NCBI RefSeq assembly: GCF_900538275.1
Contig: NZ_LR130778.1
Coordinates: 1,178,001-1,242,000 of the forward strand
DNA length: 64,000 bases
Direction of reading: 5' to 3'
DNA from: Petrocella atlantisensis
GTDB taxonomy: Bacteria > Bacillota > Clostridia > Lachnospirales > Vallitaleaceae
Shown here: positions 62,376 through 64,000 of the stretch, piece by piece
How positions within the stretch are numbered: the first letter of the stretch is position 1
Layout of the letters: each line of letters starts with the position of its first letter
The notes under the pieces: generated by a model
What the model was told of the DNA's origin: nothing
What the model saw: only the letters and a program-made list of their open reading frames with translations
Databases searched by the model: none
Position numbers and translations under genes: made by a program

Positions 62376-64000
62376 CTAATGTAATGGATAGATTTTGATT
62401 ATATTAAGCTGGCCTATGTTTTTTAGTAACTGTTTTTTTCTAAAAGGACTCCCGTGCGATGGGTAAATTTTACTATAATCTAATTTCGCCATCTTTTCCC
62501 AAGTATTTTTATAGTCGATTAAATTTTCAATCCAAATAATAACATGATGACGACTGGGGAATCCATTCATCGTAGCATCTCCGCTAAACAAGACATGATT
62601 ATTGTAAAGCAATCCAATGGAATCTTCAGTATGTCCTGGCAGTTCAATGATTTCGGCGCCTAATAGTGTTTCAATTTGTTGTTTGTTCTCTTGGTTAACA
62701 ATCAAATATCTATCAAAGGCATTAACCGGTTGATATTTATGATCACCTTTGCCAAACCATTTCATAATTTTACAAAAACTCCAAGCTAATTTACTGCTAC
62801 AACCGCCTTCAAAAGAATTTTGTCCTGATTGTAATCGGCTCACTGCCTCCGGATGAAGTATGACTTTGGCTTTTGTTGCTTCAAGTATTTGGTTAAGAAA
62901 TCCTGCATGATCATCATGTGCATGGGTTAGGAATACATAGGTTATCTCATTTAATCTAATCTGATGCTTATCTAGTTTCTTACAAAAATCATCATATTGT
63001 TCTCTATACCCCGTATCAACAAGTAAATACCCATCTAAAATCTCAATCAAATATAAATTATTTATTCTATTGCCAAGATTAATGATTCTATCTTCAATTG
63101 GTTTTCTTACTGTATATAGTTTTTTGATTTTTATTCCAATTTCTTTATTTATTTTCATTATACTTTGTATATAATCATTTGTGTTTACATACTCTTCTAT
63201 ATATTCATCCAATAATATGACTTCCATTTGCTTTCTAATCAGTTGTGCATAAGCTAGCAGCTCTTGGTTTTCAACATGGTCCATCACACAAATAGTATCC
63301 ACCAGACTATCATAAACTTTCTCATTTGAAAAGGGCTTTTTATAATAGGATGGTCTAATACCATCGACATCAAGACTCTCACGTTTGTCTCTTTGTGCTT
63401 CTTCTATCACTACTTTTGCATGACCAATAACACACTGACTTCCTTCACAAAAACTACAATGTCGATTACCCACGCAAATTTTTGCCAGATCATCCTGGAT
63501 ATGCTCATAATAATCATGAAGCATTCTTGCCTTAATTATGAGGGCAGTTTGAATACCTTCTTTTCTTTGTTTCAGCAGTTTATTTATCATGAAGATTACC
63601 ATAAGACCTAGCCCAATTATAAACGGAACAATGAAGATTGGAATTAAGTAGCCAGGTGATATTGTTTGTACTAGCTTCTGTAGCCCAAAAAACATAAAAA
63701 TTGAGGCAGCAAATAGCTTTATGCCCAATTCCGGTATTTTATCGCCCATTTTTTTGCCGACAAAAATACCCAAAGCACCTGTGGCTATCATACCGCTCAC
63801 CGTTCCTAGAAGTATCATCTTTGGATAATAGGCATCCGCTGCTAAAGTAATGGCTGTTAATTGAGTTTTGTCACCCAGTTCACCTAAAAAGAAAGCGAGG
63901 GCAACGGTACCGACCGGTCCAAATTGTATTTTTGATTCTTTCTCTTCATCTTCATTTTCTTCTGTTTTTAATGTCCATAACGCAAAACCTATAAAGGCGA
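62376..64000 (-). CDS. GDT1/UPF0016 (TMEM165-like) transporter fused to a metallo-beta-lactamase domain, 5'-truncated by window edge
   Basis: The frame is open through the right edge; the ATG at 63818 is internal. The visible N-part has the second half of a UPF0016 protein: FFLGELGDKTQLTAITLA (E-x-G-D-K-T motif, 63840-63890), LGTVSGMIATGALGIFVGKKMGDKIPE and two or more helices, a Mn/Ca-type cation transporter. Then comes a ~150-residue linker with a Cys cluster (CVGNRHCSFCEGSQC, a possible Fe-S or Zn site). The C-terminal MBL hydrolase has THAHDDHAG, HPEA, LPGHTEDSIG, FSGDA and PSHGSP. I know of no characterised protein with this combination. Confidence 0.78.
   Translation of the reverse strand, partial: AFIGFALWTLKTEENEDEEKESKIQFGPVGTVALAFFLGELGDKTQLTAITLAADAYYPKMILLGTVSGMIATGALGIFVGKKMGDKIPELGIKLFAASIFMFFGLQKLVQTISPGYLIPIFIVPFIIGLGLMVIFMINKLLKQRKEGIQTALIIKARMLHDYYEHIQDDLAKICVGNRHCSFCEGSQCVIGHAKVVIEEAQRDKRESLDVDGIRPSYYKKPFSNEKVYDSLVDTICVMDHVENQELLAYAQLIRKQMEVILLDEYIEEYVNTNDYIQSIMKINKEIGIKIKKLYTVRKPIEDRIINLGNRINNLYLIEILDGYLLVDTGYREQYDDFCKKLDKHQIRLNEITYVFLTHAHDDHAGFLNQILEATKAKVILHPEAVSRLQSGQNSFEGGCSSKLAWSFCKIMKWFGKGDHKYQPVNAFDRYLIVNQENKQQIETLLGAEIIELPGHTEDSIGLLYNNHVLFSGDATMNGFPSRHHVIIWIENLIDYKNTWEKMAKLDYSKIYPSHGSPFRKKQLLKNIGQLNIIKIYPLH

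Overview
The window looks like chromosome of a low-GC, Gram-positive, probably anaerobic member of the Clostridia. The evidence is AT-rich DNA, strong AGGAGG-type ribosome binding sites, S-layer-homology and copper-amine-oxidase-like surface proteins, a GerMN-domain protein, a YqjM/NamA-type ene-reductase, and -10 boxes of the form TGNTATAAT. This is inferred from style and gene families, not from a marker gene. No rRNA or tRNA gene was seen. Almost all genes are on the minus strand.

Left flank (1-19.3 kb): a cyclic beta-1,2-glucan synthase system split into two genes; an Old Yellow Enzyme; an exported phosphodiester-glycosidase/TPR protein; a His-rich CopB-type metal ATPase; a DUF1905/YdeI gene behind a Fur-like box; a kduI-kduD pair with LacI-type operators and its LacI-family regulator; a membrane GGDEF protein; and a GerMN protein.

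Centre (19.67-39.3 kb): the main result is an integron-like gene-cassette array. Seventeen complete attC-like sites and one half site alternate with about 19 small, mostly unrelated genes. Nearly all lie on the minus strand, each with its attC at its 3' end. The array starts at an attI-like junction directly behind the 3' end of a tyrosine recombinase gene, so the recombinase points the same way as the cassettes (an inverted integron layout). The recombinase has the full R-K-H-R-H-Y set but appears to lack the extra helix (IntI patch) that defines canonical integron integrases, and it has an N-terminal extension. The attC sites fall into size families of about 72-90, 126-128 and 170 bp, plus one of 238 bp. 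Cassettes encode a HicBA toxin-antitoxin pair in reverse orientation, a GNAT acetyltransferase, a VOC protein, a Tam-like methyltransferase, a cytidine-deaminase-like protein, EcsC, YcxB-like and UPF0489-like proteins, a PD-(D/E)XK nuclease, a HEPN protein, a possible PIN protein, a lipoprotein and several unknown membrane proteins. An IS21-family element with a frameshifted istA and a 6-bp target duplication sits in the most distal cassette.

Right flank (39.3-64 kb): a Phd/ParE-type toxin-antitoxin pair; an amidohydrolase remnant; an RND efflux pump with its adaptor; a dynamin-like/Era-type GTPase preceded by an unlisted 44-aa membrane peptide; a DUF2975-XRE-lipoprotein operon behind twin palindromic operators; a zinc-independent MDR reductase; a rifampin ADP-ribosyltransferase (Arr); a serine hydrolase; a DUF4386 gene with an FNR-like box beside a Crp/Fnr regulator; exonuclease III; a tandem SRPBCC protein; a PAP2 phosphatase whose leader can sequester its ribosome binding site; an XRE membrane regulator; a frameshifted SLH surface protein; and the start-truncated end of a GDT1/UPF0016-metallo-beta-lactamase fusion.
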